From Halomonas socia (lineage in GTDB: Bacteria > Pseudomonadota > Gammaproteobacteria > Pseudomonadales > Halomonadaceae), in NCBI RefSeq assembly GCF_010977575.1, contig NZ_CP048812.1, forward strand, positions 1,798,001-1,862,000: a stretch of DNA of 64,000 bases, written 5' to 3'. This document shows, one piece after another, positions 45,382 through 53,585 of the stretch (position 1 is the stretch's first letter; the number at the start of each line of letters is the position of its first letter). The notes beneath the pieces were generated by a model. That model saw only the letters and a list, made by a program, of their open reading frames with translations. It was not told the DNA's origin and searched no databases. A program made the position numbers and the translations under genes.

Positions 45382-46206
45382 CTAACCATTGCGCTGGCGC
45401 GACACCAGTGCCACGTGGTCGAGGAACAGCCGGAACAGCTGGGTCTGGCTGGAGACCGCCAGGCGCTGGTAGATGTGCTTGCGGTGCACCTTGACGGTGC
45501 CGTCGCTGATCTCCAGTGCGCGGGCCGCCGACTTGGTCGAGTGGCCGGCCAGCAGTAGCCGTACGATCTCCTGTTCGCGGGCAGTGAGCGCCTCGCGGCC
45601 GAAGCTGGCGAAGGCCGCCTCCATCGGCTCGCGCTCGTCGAGGCGCTGCTGAAACTGTCCGCCCTGCCACTTCCAGTACTCCTCCAGCAGCGCCTCGATC
45701 AGCGGCGCCAGGTGGCGAAGCGCCTGCAGCGCGCGGCGCGTCAGCGGCGGGGAGTGGGCGCCAAAGCCCAGCGATACCGCGATCACCACCTCCTCGTCGG
45801 CCCGCGCGAACAGCCCCACTTCGTCGTGCAGTCCCAGGGCGCGGTAGTAGCGGTGGTAGTAGTCGCTCGACTCGAAGCGGTCCGGCGCCAGCTCGCGCAG
45901 GCGCTGGGCGCCGTGGTCGAGGCCGTCGCTTACCGCGGTGAAGAAGGGATCGAGCAGGTAGGCCTCGCTCAGGTAGCGCTCGATGCCCTGTTCGCGCTGG
46001 GCCTCGGGGTAGTCGTCGTGGATCAGCAGCGGCCGGCGGCGGCCGCGATAGGCGTTGATCAGGATGGTGTCGTAGGCCACCAGGTCGCGCAGACAGCGCT
46101 CCAGCGCCAGCGGAAAATCCGTCGCGGCGGCGCCGCGCAGCAGGCGCGCCAGTTGCTGGTGCCAGGCGAGGCTGTCGGGGCGAGCGAGCAGGTCGGTAAA
46201 GGGCAT
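45382..46206 (-). CDS. LuxR-type transcriptional regulator (paralog 2)
   Basis: A 274-residue regulator with the LuxR helix-turn-helix at the end (LTAREQEIVRLLLAGHSTKSAARALEISDGTVKVHRKHIY). The N-terminal domain block FESSDYYHRYYRALGLHDEVGLFA parallels the regulator at 37939-38736. The two flank the polyamine-type genes. It converges on the M20 gene, 9 nt apart. ATG 46206 is chosen over a GTG at 46251; neither has a strong ribosome-binding site. Confidence 0.84.
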   Translation of the reverse strand: MPFTDLLARPDSLAWHQQLARLLRGAAATDFPLALERCLRDLVAYDTILINAYRGRRRPLLIHDDYPEAQREQGIERYLSEAYLLDPFFTAVSDGLDHGAQRLRELAPDRFESSDYYHRYYRALGLHDEVGLFARADEEVVIAVSLGFGAHSPPLTRRALQALRHLAPLIEALLEEYWKWQGGQFQQRLDEREPMEAAFASFGREALTAREQEIVRLLLAGHSTKSAARALEISDGTVKVHRKHIYQRLAVSSQTQLFRLFLDHVALVSRQRNG

Positions 46207-46303
46207 GTCGGATCCGCGCGAGCACACATTGGTGAACCTGAAGCTTACCACGGCAGTGCTGGCCTCTTATCCTGGCGACACGCTTACTCTACACTCGAGA
46301 CTG

Positions 46304-46321
46304 CTTTCCCGAGGGGATAAG
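46304..46321. promoter_or_regulatory. Weaker dyad C, between luxR paralog 2 and the XpaC-like gene
   Basis: CTTTCCCGAGGGGATAAG, with a good right half (GGGGATAAG) and a poor left half. It resembles sites A and B in the GGGGATA half only. It overlaps the leader of the gene at 46334. Confidence 0.35.
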
Positions 46322-46333
46322 GACCACGAGCCT

Positions 46334-47275
46334 ATGCTGGGATTTTTGCAGGGGTTTTCCTATGGACTGTTCATGACCTGCCTACCGTGGCTGCTGGTGG
46401 GGCTGGCCAACCCGCGCCTGGCGGTGCCGCTGGCTTCGCCCAACCGCTGGCAGGTCATCACCCGCTACTGCCTGCTGTTCCCTTTCGTCAGCGTGCTGCT
46501 GTGGTTGACCTCGCTATGGGGCGGCTTTTCGCCGAGCCTGTTCGGTTGGCTGGCGGGGTTGGGGGCGATCGCTGTATCGCTGCCGCTGGAGCGGCGGCTG
46601 CGCGGCTGGTGGGCGCGGCGTGGCGAGCGGCGCCGCCAGGTCCAGCTGGCCCGTGAGGCCGAGCGCCAGCGGGCCGAGCAGGAGCGCAGCGCCTACGAGG
46701 CCGGGGTGGCGGTGCTCGATCCGGCTCGGCCACCGGCGGATGCCGATGACCTGGTGCGCGCCCTGTGCGCGGCCAAGCAGCGCCTGCTCGACGTGCAGCG
46801 TCCCGACCTGGCGATCCAGGCCGACCGCCTGTATAGCCGCTACCGCCAGGTGATGGGCGTGCTCGGCGGGCGCTTCGAACGCGGCGAGCTGGCCTTCGAA
46901 CGCTCCCGCGGCCTGGTCAGCGAAGTGTGCCTGGGGGCGGTGGACAACCTGACCTCGATGGCCTCCCAGGCCAGCGGCGTGGTGGGGGTGGATGAGAACT
47001 ATGTGCGGCGCCGACTGGCCAAGCAGGGCCAGCTCAGCGTCGAGGAGCGGGTGGCGCTCAAGCGGCGCCTGGAGCTGCTCGAGAGCACCGAGCGGCGCCT
47101 CAAGCAGTTGGCGGCGCGCAATGAGTCGGCGCTGACCGTGCTCGACGACACCGCGGTGGCCATGGCGCGTATCGAAACCCAGCGCCCCCAGGCCTCGCGC
47201 AGTACCGACCTGGCCCTGGAGGAGCTGCGCCGCTTCGTCGATCGCGCCGAGCGCTACGGGCGCAGCAGTGACTGA
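46334..47275 (+). CDS. XpaC/halogen-hydrolase-like membrane protein, TelA partner
   Basis: A 313-residue protein with two or three N-terminal transmembrane helices (LFMTCLPWLLVGLANP, FPFVSVLLWLTSLWGGFS), then a long Arg/Glu-rich helical part and a domain with LDVQRPDLAIQADRLYSRYRQVM, as in the XpaC family (5-bromo-4-chloroindolyl phosphate hydrolysis proteins). XpaC-like genes often precede telA, as here. Function is unclear; a link to envelope stress or toxic-ion resistance is a guess. ATG 46334 is selected with AAGGA 11 nt upstream. Confidence 0.6.
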   Translation: MLGFLQGFSYGLFMTCLPWLLVGLANPRLAVPLASPNRWQVITRYCLLFPFVSVLLWLTSLWGGFSPSLFGWLAGLGAIAVSLPLERRLRGWWARRGERRRQVQLAREAERQRAEQERSAYEAGVAVLDPARPPADADDLVRALCAAKQRLLDVQRPDLAIQADRLYSRYRQVMGVLGGRFERGELAFERSRGLVSEVCLGAVDNLTSMASQASGVVGVDENYVRRRLAKQGQLSVEERVALKRRLELLESTERRLKQLAARNESALTVLDDTAVAMARIETQRPQASRSTDLALEELRRFVDRAERYGRSSD

Positions 47276-47316
47276 GGTAATCTAGGCTGACAGCCGAGAC
47301 GCAAGGAATTTCTGCC

Positions 47317-48525
47317 ATGAGCGAGCAAGACCCGCAGCGTTCACCGCTTTCGCTACCGCCGCTGGCCGAGATCGAGCGAGAGCTCGATGAAGCGGACTGC
47401 CTCGATGCCGACCCCGGTGTCGAGCAGGCCTCTGCCGACCCCGAACTCGAATCCATGGCCGCGGCCTTCGTCGACGATGTGCTGGCCGACGCCGCCGATG
47501 CCGACCTGGCGCGCAAGCGCCGCGCGGTGGACGAGATGGGGCGCGAGCTGCAGCAGCAGGCCGCCCACCAGAGCGCGATGCTGCAGACCCCGCTGCGCAA
47601 GCTGGCCCACCAGGGCGATGATGGCGGCCCGGTGGCCCAGGCGCTGGTCGACCTGCGCGGTCGCATGCAGAGCCTCGACCCGGCCCAGCACCGCCTGGCG
47701 GCGAGTCCGCTGGATCGCGTGCTGGCGCTGGTGCCGGGGGCCGGCAGCCGCCTGCAGCGCTACTTCCGCAAGTTCGAGAATGCCCAGCAGGCGCTGGACG
47801 CGATCATTGCCGACCTCGAGAGCGGTCGCGACATGCTGAACCGCGACAACCTGACGCTGGGCGATGACCAGGAGGCGCTGCGTGCCTCGCTGAGCCAGCT
47901 CAATCGCCAGGTCGAACTGGGGCGGCTGATCGACGCGCGGCTGCAGCAGGCCATCGCACGCCGCGATGAGAACGACGAGCAGCGGCGCTTCGTCGAGGAG
48001 GAACTGCTGTTTCCGCTGCGCCAGCGCATCGTCGACCTGCAGCAGCAGCAGGCGGTGAGCCAGCAGGGCGTGCTGGCGCTGGAGGTGATCATCCGCAACA
48101 ACCGCGAGCTGATACGCGGCGTCGACCGGGCCATCAACGTCACCGTGTCGGCGCTGACGGTGGCGGTCACGGTGGCGCTGGCGATGGCCAACCAGCGGCT
48201 GGTGCTGGACCGCGTCGAGGCGCTCAACACCACCACTTCGCAGATGATCGGCGGTACCGCCAAGGCGCTGCGTCAGCAGGGCGTCGACATCCAGACCCGC
48301 GCCTCGTCGGCGATGCTCGACATGCAGACGCTGGAAGAATCGTTCGGGGAGGTGATGGGCGCCATCGACGACCTGTCGCGCTACCGGCGCGAGGCGCTGC
48401 CGGCCCTCGACGCCCAGATCGACCGCCTGGCGCAGCTGGCCGACCAGGGCGGGGCGGCGGTGTCGCGCTATCAGCGCGGCAACCGTGCCCAACCCGGTGA
48501 AGACGCGAGCCCGGACGGGCCCTGA
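47317..48525 (+). CDS. Toxic anion resistance protein, TelA family
   Basis: A 402-residue coiled-coil protein of the TelA/KlaA family: PLRKLAHQGDDG, KFENAQQALDAIIADLESGRDMLNRDN in part, LRASLSQLNRQVELGRLID, VEEELLFPLRQRIVDLQQQQAVSQQG, RGVDRAINVTVSALTVAVTVALAMANQRLVLDRV in part. Named for tellurite resistance, but its real function in chromosomal settings is uncertain. It lies 41 nt after the XpaC-like gene, an operon. Confidence 0.83.
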   Translation: MSEQDPQRSPLSLPPLAEIERELDEADCLDADPGVEQASADPELESMAAAFVDDVLADAADADLARKRRAVDEMGRELQQQAAHQSAMLQTPLRKLAHQGDDGGPVAQALVDLRGRMQSLDPAQHRLAASPLDRVLALVPGAGSRLQRYFRKFENAQQALDAIIADLESGRDMLNRDNLTLGDDQEALRASLSQLNRQVELGRLIDARLQQAIARRDENDEQRRFVEEELLFPLRQRIVDLQQQQAVSQQGVLALEVIIRNNRELIRGVDRAINVTVSALTVAVTVALAMANQRLVLDRVEALNTTTSQMIGGTAKALRQQGVDIQTRASSAMLDMQTLEESFGEVMGAIDDLSRYRREALPALDAQIDRLAQLADQGGAAVSRYQRGNRAQPGEDASPDGP

Positions 48526-48528
48526 GCG

Positions 48529-48822
48529 TCAGCCCTGGCGGAAACGCGCGCTGGCGTCGCGGAAGGCCTTGCGAGCCAGGCCCGCGCCGTCTTCCAGGCC
48601 GCGGCCCAGCGAGCTCAGTGCCGCCTCGCTGGCCCAGCGCAGGGCGTCGAGGCGCACTTCCAGTTCGACTCGGCGACGCTTGAGACGCTCGAGGTCGTCG
48701 GCGTAGCGGCTGCGGGCCTCGTCGCCGGCCCGGCGCGCCTTGGCGGCCAGCGCGTCGATCTCGGCGTCGAGCCGGGCCAGTGCCGCTTTCAGGTGCGCGA
48801 AGAGATCGTCCTTGGGGTGCAT
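48529..48822 (-). CDS. Small coiled-coil protein, unknown
   Basis: A 97-residue helical, charged protein (DLFAHLKAALARLDAEIDAL, YADDLERLKRRRVELEVRLDAL) with no membrane segment. Family not recognised. ATG 48822 has AGAGGAG upstream, supporting expression. It converges with telA 3 nt away. Confidence 0.65.
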   Translation of the reverse strand: MHPKDDLFAHLKAALARLDAEIDALAAKARRAGDEARSRYADDLERLKRRRVELEVRLDALRWASEAALSSLGRGLEDGAGLARKAFRDASARFRQG

Positions 48823-49107
48823 GATGGCGCTCCTCTCAGGGTGAGCAGTCATCTTGAGTCTAGCCTGTCCCGCGGTCTGCTGGCCATCGACGGGTTTTAC
48901 ACCGGTGAGTCGCCGCTGACGATGCGGTCGCGGCCTGAGTTTGGTCGTCAAGCAAAGCCGACCACTTATTTAGGTTATCGGCCGCTCGGCTTCAAGCTAG
49001 AGAAAATCCATTGGCCTGTCACTCGATCGGCAGTGTTGCCATGCCGGATGGTGGCCAGCACCGCGCTGCTGGTAGTCTGTCGAGCCACGCTCACAAAGGA
49101 ATGTCCC
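48823..49107. other. 285-bp intergenic region
   Basis: Divergent promoter region between the small coiled-coil gene and the MFS gene. I see AGGAGCGCC for the former and AAGGA (49096-49100) for the latter, but no clear promoter, repeat or structure. Confidence 0.4.
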
Positions 49108-50460
49108 ATGAGCCATACCGGCGTCGTGCCCCGCACGCGGGCCTCGCGCAAGGAGATACTGGGCTGGGCGATGTTCGACTTCGCCAACCAGGCCTACACG
49201 CTGCTGATCATCACCGTGGTATTCGGCGAGCTGTTCACCACGGTGATCGTCGGCGATCGCGGCGACGACTATCGCCTGGCCAACCTGCTGTGGAGCCTGG
49301 CGCTGGCGTTGAGCTATCTGATGGTGGTGATCAGCGGCCCGCTGTGCGGGGCGGCGATGGACTACTCGGCGAGCAAGAAGCGCTTCCTGTTCGTCAGTTA
49401 CCTGGCCACCATCGCCACTACCGCGATGCTCTACTTCGTGGCGCCCGGCTACGTGCTGTTGGGGTTCGTGCTGATCACCCTCTCCAACTACGCCTACTCG
49501 ATGGGCGAGTCATTCATCGCTGCCTTCCTGCCGGACCTCGGCCCGCCGCGGGATCTGGGCAAGATCTCCGGCTTCGGCTGGGCGCTGGGCTATGTCGGCG
49601 GCCTGTTCGCCGCCGGTTTCACGCTGGTGGTGCTGGGCGAGGCCACCGCCGAGAACTTCGAGCGTATCCGCTGGGTGGGGCCGTTCGCCGCGGGTTTCTT
49701 CCTGATCACGGCGATCCCCACCTTCCTGTGGCTCAAGGAGCGAGGCACGCCCCAGGCGCTGCCCGCCGGCATGACCTACTACCGCATTGCCCGTGAACGG
49801 GTCGCCCAGACGCTGCATGACCTGCGCCGCTTTCGCGACCTGGGCGTGTTCCTGGTGTCGCTGCTGTTCTCGATGGCTGGGATCTATATCATCATCGCCT
49901 TCGCCTTCATCTACGGCGCCCAAGTGATCGGCTGGGACGAGTCGATCCGCAATATCATGTTCATCATCGTGCAGATCACCGCCGCCGCCGGGGCGCTGGG
50001 CTTTGGCCTGATCCAGGATCGCATCGGTGCCAAGATCACCTATATCGGCACCCTGCTGCTGTGGGTGGCGGCGATTTTCGCCATCTGGGCCACGCCGGAA
50101 CTCACCGCCTGGCTCAACGCGCAGTGGGGGCTCGACTGGGAGGCTCAGCATCTGTTCCTGGTGGTCGGCTGCCTGGCGGGGCTCAGCCTGGGCTCGAGCC
50201 AGTCGGCCAGCCGCGCCCTGGTGGGGCTGTTCTCGCCGCTGGAGAAGTCGGCGGAGTTCTTCGGCTTCTGGGGCTTGGCCAACAAGCTGGCCGGGGTGTT
50301 TGGCATCATCTGCCTGGGGCTGCTGCAGTCGGTGGTCGGCCTGCAGGCCTCGATCCTGCTTTGCGCGGGACTGTTCATCGTCGCCATCCTGATCTGCCTG
50401 GCGGTGAACCAGGCCCGCGGGCAGCGGGTCGCCGAGCAGTGGCAGGCGCCTGATCGATGA
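49108..50460 (+). CDS. MFS transporter, UMF1/Atg22-like
   Basis: A 450-residue twelve-helix MFS protein. The opening ILGWAMFDFANQAYTLLIITVVF is typical of the UMF1 (Atg22-like) group, along with GFGWALGYVGGLFAAGF. Substrate unknown. ATG 49108 has AAGGA 7 nt upstream. The stop overlaps the next start by 4 nt. Confidence 0.82.
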   Translation: MSHTGVVPRTRASRKEILGWAMFDFANQAYTLLIITVVFGELFTTVIVGDRGDDYRLANLLWSLALALSYLMVVISGPLCGAAMDYSASKKRFLFVSYLATIATTAMLYFVAPGYVLLGFVLITLSNYAYSMGESFIAAFLPDLGPPRDLGKISGFGWALGYVGGLFAAGFTLVVLGEATAENFERIRWVGPFAAGFFLITAIPTFLWLKERGTPQALPAGMTYYRIARERVAQTLHDLRRFRDLGVFLVSLLFSMAGIYIIIAFAFIYGAQVIGWDESIRNIMFIIVQITAAAGALGFGLIQDRIGAKITYIGTLLLWVAAIFAIWATPELTAWLNAQWGLDWEAQHLFLVVGCLAGLSLGSSQSASRALVGLFSPLEKSAEFFGFWGLANKLAGVFGIICLGLLQSVVGLQASILLCAGLFIVAILICLAVNQARGQRVAEQWQAPDR

Positions 50461-51188
50461 GTGAGCCGCTGACGCTGCTGATCATCGGCCTTACCTTTCT
50501 ACTCGGCGGGGCAGTCAAGGGGGTGATCGGCATGGGCATGCCGACCATCGCGCTGGCGCTGCTTACCGCCAGCGTCGGCCTGCCGGCGGCGGTGGCGCTG
50601 ATGCTGGTGCCGACCTTCGTCACCAACGTCTGGCAGGCCCTGGTAGGCGGGCAGCTCAAGCTGATCGTGGTGCGGCTATGGCCGTTCCTGGTCGCGGCGC
50701 TGGTGGCGATCTGGCCCGGCGTCACGCTGCTGGCGCGGCTCGATCCGGGCTGGCTGTCGACCCTGCTGGGCGTGTTGATCGTCACCTATGCGCTGCTCAA
50801 CCTGTGGCGTCGCCAATCCTTGAGCGTGCGCCACGAGCGCCGCGCCGGGGTCGCCTGCGGCGTCGTCAATGGCCTGCTGACCGGCATGACCGGCTCCTCG
50901 GTGTTCCCCGGCGTGCCCTACCTGCTGGCGCTGGGCCTGCCCCGCGAGGTGCTGATCCAGGCCATGGGTGTGCTGTTCACCTTCTCGACCCTGGTGCTGG
51001 CGGTGTCGATGGGCGGCCAGCGGCTGCTCGACGCCGAACTGGCCGGGCTCTCGGCCCTGGCCGTGCTGCCGGCGCTGCTGGGCATGCGGCTCGGCCGCCG
51101 GCTGCGGCCGCGGCTCTCCGAACAGGCCTTTCGGCGCTGCTTCTTCATGGGTCTGCTGCTGCTGGGCGGCTATCTGATACTGGGCTGA
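50457..51188 (+). CDS. TauE/SafE family membrane transporter
   Basis: A 243-residue protein with about seven to eight transmembrane segments and the two TauE/SafE half-repeats (FLLGGAVKGVIGMGMPTIALALL, GVVNGLLTGMTGSSVFPGVPYLL). Members export sulfite, sulfoacetate or similar anions. It overlaps the MFS gene (ATGA), suggesting joint expression. Confidence 0.83.
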   Translation: MSEPLTLLIIGLTFLLGGAVKGVIGMGMPTIALALLTASVGLPAAVALMLVPTFVTNVWQALVGGQLKLIVVRLWPFLVAALVAIWPGVTLLARLDPGWLSTLLGVLIVTYALLNLWRRQSLSVRHERRAGVACGVVNGLLTGMTGSSVFPGVPYLLALGLPREVLIQAMGVLFTFSTLVLAVSMGGQRLLDAELAGLSALAVLPALLGMRLGRRLRPRLSEQAFRRCFFMGLLLLGGYLILG

Positions 51189-51194
51189 CGCCCC

Positions 51195-51809
51195 TCAGGC
51201 CGGACGTTCGAGCGCAAAGCGGTCGCTGGCCCGCAGGTAGTCGCTGCCGGCCAGACGGCCGATCGGCTTGAGCGCCTCGAGATCAACATGGCGGCCGTTC
51301 CACACCGCCGGGTCGGCGTGGATCGCTACCACCTCGGCGATCACCAGGTTGCCGGCCATGGGGCCCTCGCCGAAGCGCAGGATGTTGCTCACCCGACAGC
51401 CGAAGGCCACTGCTGCCGCGGCGACCCTGGGCACCCGCAGTGGCGGCATCTCGGCCTTGGCCAGGCCGGCATGCTCGAATTCGTCCTGATCCGGTGCCAG
51501 GCTGGCGCTGGTGGCGTTGAGGGCCTCGGCCAGCGCCTCGCCGCCAATATGGATGACGCACTCCGGCACCGCGGCGAGATTGCGCAGGGTATCCTTGGCC
51601 TCGGCCTGGCCGTTGAGCAGCGGCGAGAACACCAGCACCGGCGGCGAGACGCTGGCCACGTTGAAGAACGAGAAGGGTGCCAGGTTGGCGGTGCCGGCAG
51701 CGTCGATGCTGGCGACCCAGGCGATCGGGCGCGGCGCAATGCTGCCGCTGAACAGACGGTAGAGGGCGCTGGCGTCCCAGGCGTCGGCGGGTAGGGCGGT
51801 AGCGATCAC
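51195..51809 (-). CDS. Flavin reductase-like domain protein (FMN-binding)
   Basis: A 204-residue flavoprotein of the flavin reductase/DIM6-NTAB family: LYRLFSGSIAPRPIAWVAS, NLAPFSFFNVASVSPPVLVFSP, GCRVSNILRFGEGPMAGNLVIAEVV. Start is the GTG at 51809, with GGAG 9 nt upstream; no ATG fits, and the frame is open far beyond. It could supply reduced flavin to an oxygenase such as the LLM enzyme, though it is not linked to one here. Confidence 0.78.
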   Translation of the reverse strand: MIATALPADAWDASALYRLFSGSIAPRPIAWVASIDAAGTANLAPFSFFNVASVSPPVLVFSPLLNGQAEAKDTLRNLAAVPECVIHIGGEALAEALNATSASLAPDQDEFEHAGLAKAEMPPLRVPRVAAAAVAFGCRVSNILRFGEGPMAGNLVIAEVVAIHADPAVWNGRHVDLEALKPIGRLAGSDYLRASDRFALERPA

Positions 51810-51977
51810 GATGCGTGTCTCCAAGCGATGACGGGAGCCGCTATACGAGCATCGAATCGGCGCGAGGTAAAGGCGGCAGTTGGCGCGTATCGGCGACGTT
51901 GTTGGTAGGCTGGAGGGAACCGATCGCCGTTCGTGGCGACTATGTATGGAGTGGCAGCGGCCGGTAGAGGTGAGTCG

Positions 51978-52499
51978 ATGGATGATCAGGGCAGAGGCGT
52001 GCGGCGCACCGGGCTCGGCATGATGCTGCTGTTCTGGCTGCTGGTGCTGGCGATGGGCAGTTGGTGGTTCCAGGGAGTGCTCGATGAACGGCGCAACCCC
52101 AATGCCGGCCTGGTGCACATGACCGAGGGCGACGAACCGGTGACCTTGACCCGCAACGCCTCGGGGCACTTCGTCGCCACCGGCCGCATCAACGGCGAGC
52201 CGGTGGAGTTTCTGCTCGATACCGGGGCGACCTACATTGCCGTGTCCAACGACCTGGCCGAGCAGCTTGCCCTCGAGGCTGGCCGCACCGCCAGCTTCCA
52301 GACCGCCAACGGCCGCGTCGACGGTTTCATCACCGAACTCGACCGCGTCAGCCTGGGCGGTCTCACCGCCCGCCAAGTGCGTGGCTCGATCAACCCCGGG
52401 ATGGAGGGTGATCGGGCGCTGCTGGGCATGAGCTTTCTCAACCGCTTCGATATCCAGATCAGCGGCGATAGGATGGTGCTCAGCCGCCCCGAGCCCTGA
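51978..52499 (+). CDS. Retropepsin-like aspartic protease, clan AA, membrane-anchored
   Basis: A 173-residue protein with an N-terminal transmembrane helix (GMMLLFWLLVLAMGSWWF) and a retroviral-type aspartic protease domain: FLLDTGATYIAVSNDLAEQL supplies the DTG active site, and LLGMSFLNRFDIQISGDRMVL closes the fold. This matches the bacterial TIGR02281 clan AA family. ATG 51978 has GAGG upstream. Natural substrate unknown. Confidence 0.82.
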   Translation: MDDQGRGVRRTGLGMMLLFWLLVLAMGSWWFQGVLDERRNPNAGLVHMTEGDEPVTLTRNASGHFVATGRINGEPVEFLLDTGATYIAVSNDLAEQLALEAGRTASFQTANGRVDGFITELDRVSLGGLTARQVRGSINPGMEGDRALLGMSFLNRFDIQISGDRMVLSRPEP

Positions 52500-52528
52500 C
52501 GCCTCGCGCCAACCCCAAGGAGCCGGAT

Positions 52529-53509
52529 GTGACCGAGGAGAGGTCGAACCACTCACCCCGCGGCCGTCGTGCCGAGCAGCCGGGCCAGATCGGCGGTCTC
52601 GGCTGGCTGGACATCGCCTGGCGGGTCAAGCGCGAGATGAGCGATGACAATATCACCATGCTCGCCGCCGGGGTGGCCTTCTATGCGCTGCTGGCGGTGT
52701 TTCCGGCATTGGCGGCGATCATCTCGATCTGGGCGCTGGTGCTCGATCCAAGCGACATGGCGCGCCAGATCGCCGAGCTGAGCCGCTTCATTCCACCCGG
52801 TGCGGCGGCGATCATCGAATACCAGGCCAACGAGATCAGCGAGAACACCGACGCCGGGCTCAGCGTGGCGGCCGTGGGCAGCCTGGTAGTGGCGATGTTC
52901 GTCGCCTCCAAGGGCGTGCGCGGGCTGATCCTCGGCCTCAATATCGTCTACGGCGAAGACGAACGGCGGCGCCTCGCCCACAAGGCCACCGTGGTCTCGG
53001 CGCTGACCGTGGGGCTGATCGTGCTGACCCTGGTGACCATCGTGTTCATCGCCGGGCTACCGCTGGTGATCGGCATGCTGGGCCTCGACAGTACCCTGGT
53101 GACCCTGATCAGCCTGCTGCGCTGGCCGGTGCTGGTGCTGGTGATGATGCTGGTGATCGCGGTGCTGTACCGGTTCGCGCCCTACCGGCGCGCGCCGCGC
53201 TGGGAGTGGCTCAGCGTCGGCACGGTAACCGCCACGCTGCTGTGGCTGATGGGCTCGCTGGGGCTGTCGCTATACGCCCGCCACTTTGCCAGCTTCACGG
53301 AACTCTACGGCTCGCTGGGGGCGGTGGTGGTGCTGCTGCTGTGGTTCTGGCTGTCAGCCTTCACGGTGCTGGTGGGCGCCGAGCTCAACGGCGAGATGGA
53401 GCGCCAGACCCGTCGTGACACCACCGTCGGCGAGCCGCGCCCGTTGGGCGAGCGCGGTGCTCACGCCGCCGACACCCTGGGCGCCACGCGGCCCTGGCGC
53501 AAGCGCTGA
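52529..53509 (+). CDS. YihY/BrkB family inner-membrane protein
   Basis: A 326-residue protein with about six transmembrane segments and the YihY signature: ITMLAAGVAFYALLAVFPALAAIISIWALV, SKGVRGLILGLNIVYGE, FASFTELYGSLGAVVVLLLWFWLSAFTVLVGAELN in part. Start is GTG 52529 with AAGGAG 6 nt upstream. Once annotated as ribonuclease BN; that name is now considered wrong. Confidence 0.86.
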   Translation: MTEERSNHSPRGRRAEQPGQIGGLGWLDIAWRVKREMSDDNITMLAAGVAFYALLAVFPALAAIISIWALVLDPSDMARQIAELSRFIPPGAAAIIEYQANEISENTDAGLSVAAVGSLVVAMFVASKGVRGLILGLNIVYGEDERRRLAHKATVVSALTVGLIVLTLVTIVFIAGLPLVIGMLGLDSTLVTLISLLRWPVLVLVMMLVIAVLYRFAPYRRAPRWEWLSVGTVTATLLWLMGSLGLSLYARHFASFTELYGSLGAVVVLLLWFWLSAFTVLVGAELNGEMERQTRRDTTVGEPRPLGERGAHAADTLGATRPWRKR

Positions 53510-53585
53510 CCCTGTGCCCTCGGCGCGCCTGACGGCGATGACGTTGATCTGGCCGCCAGCGTAGGGCGCCTGCTACTATGGATAA

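Noticed and set aside
37939-46206. Quorum-sensing (AHL) circuit
   Set aside because: Two LuxR-type regulators are present but there is no LuxI-type synthase, and the N-terminal domains do not look like a typical AHL-binding domain.
46205-46333. Longer N-terminus of the XpaC-like protein beginning at 46205
   Set aside because: The extension reads through the luxR promoter region and dyad C, lacks hydrophobic or conserved content, and has no ribosome-binding site.
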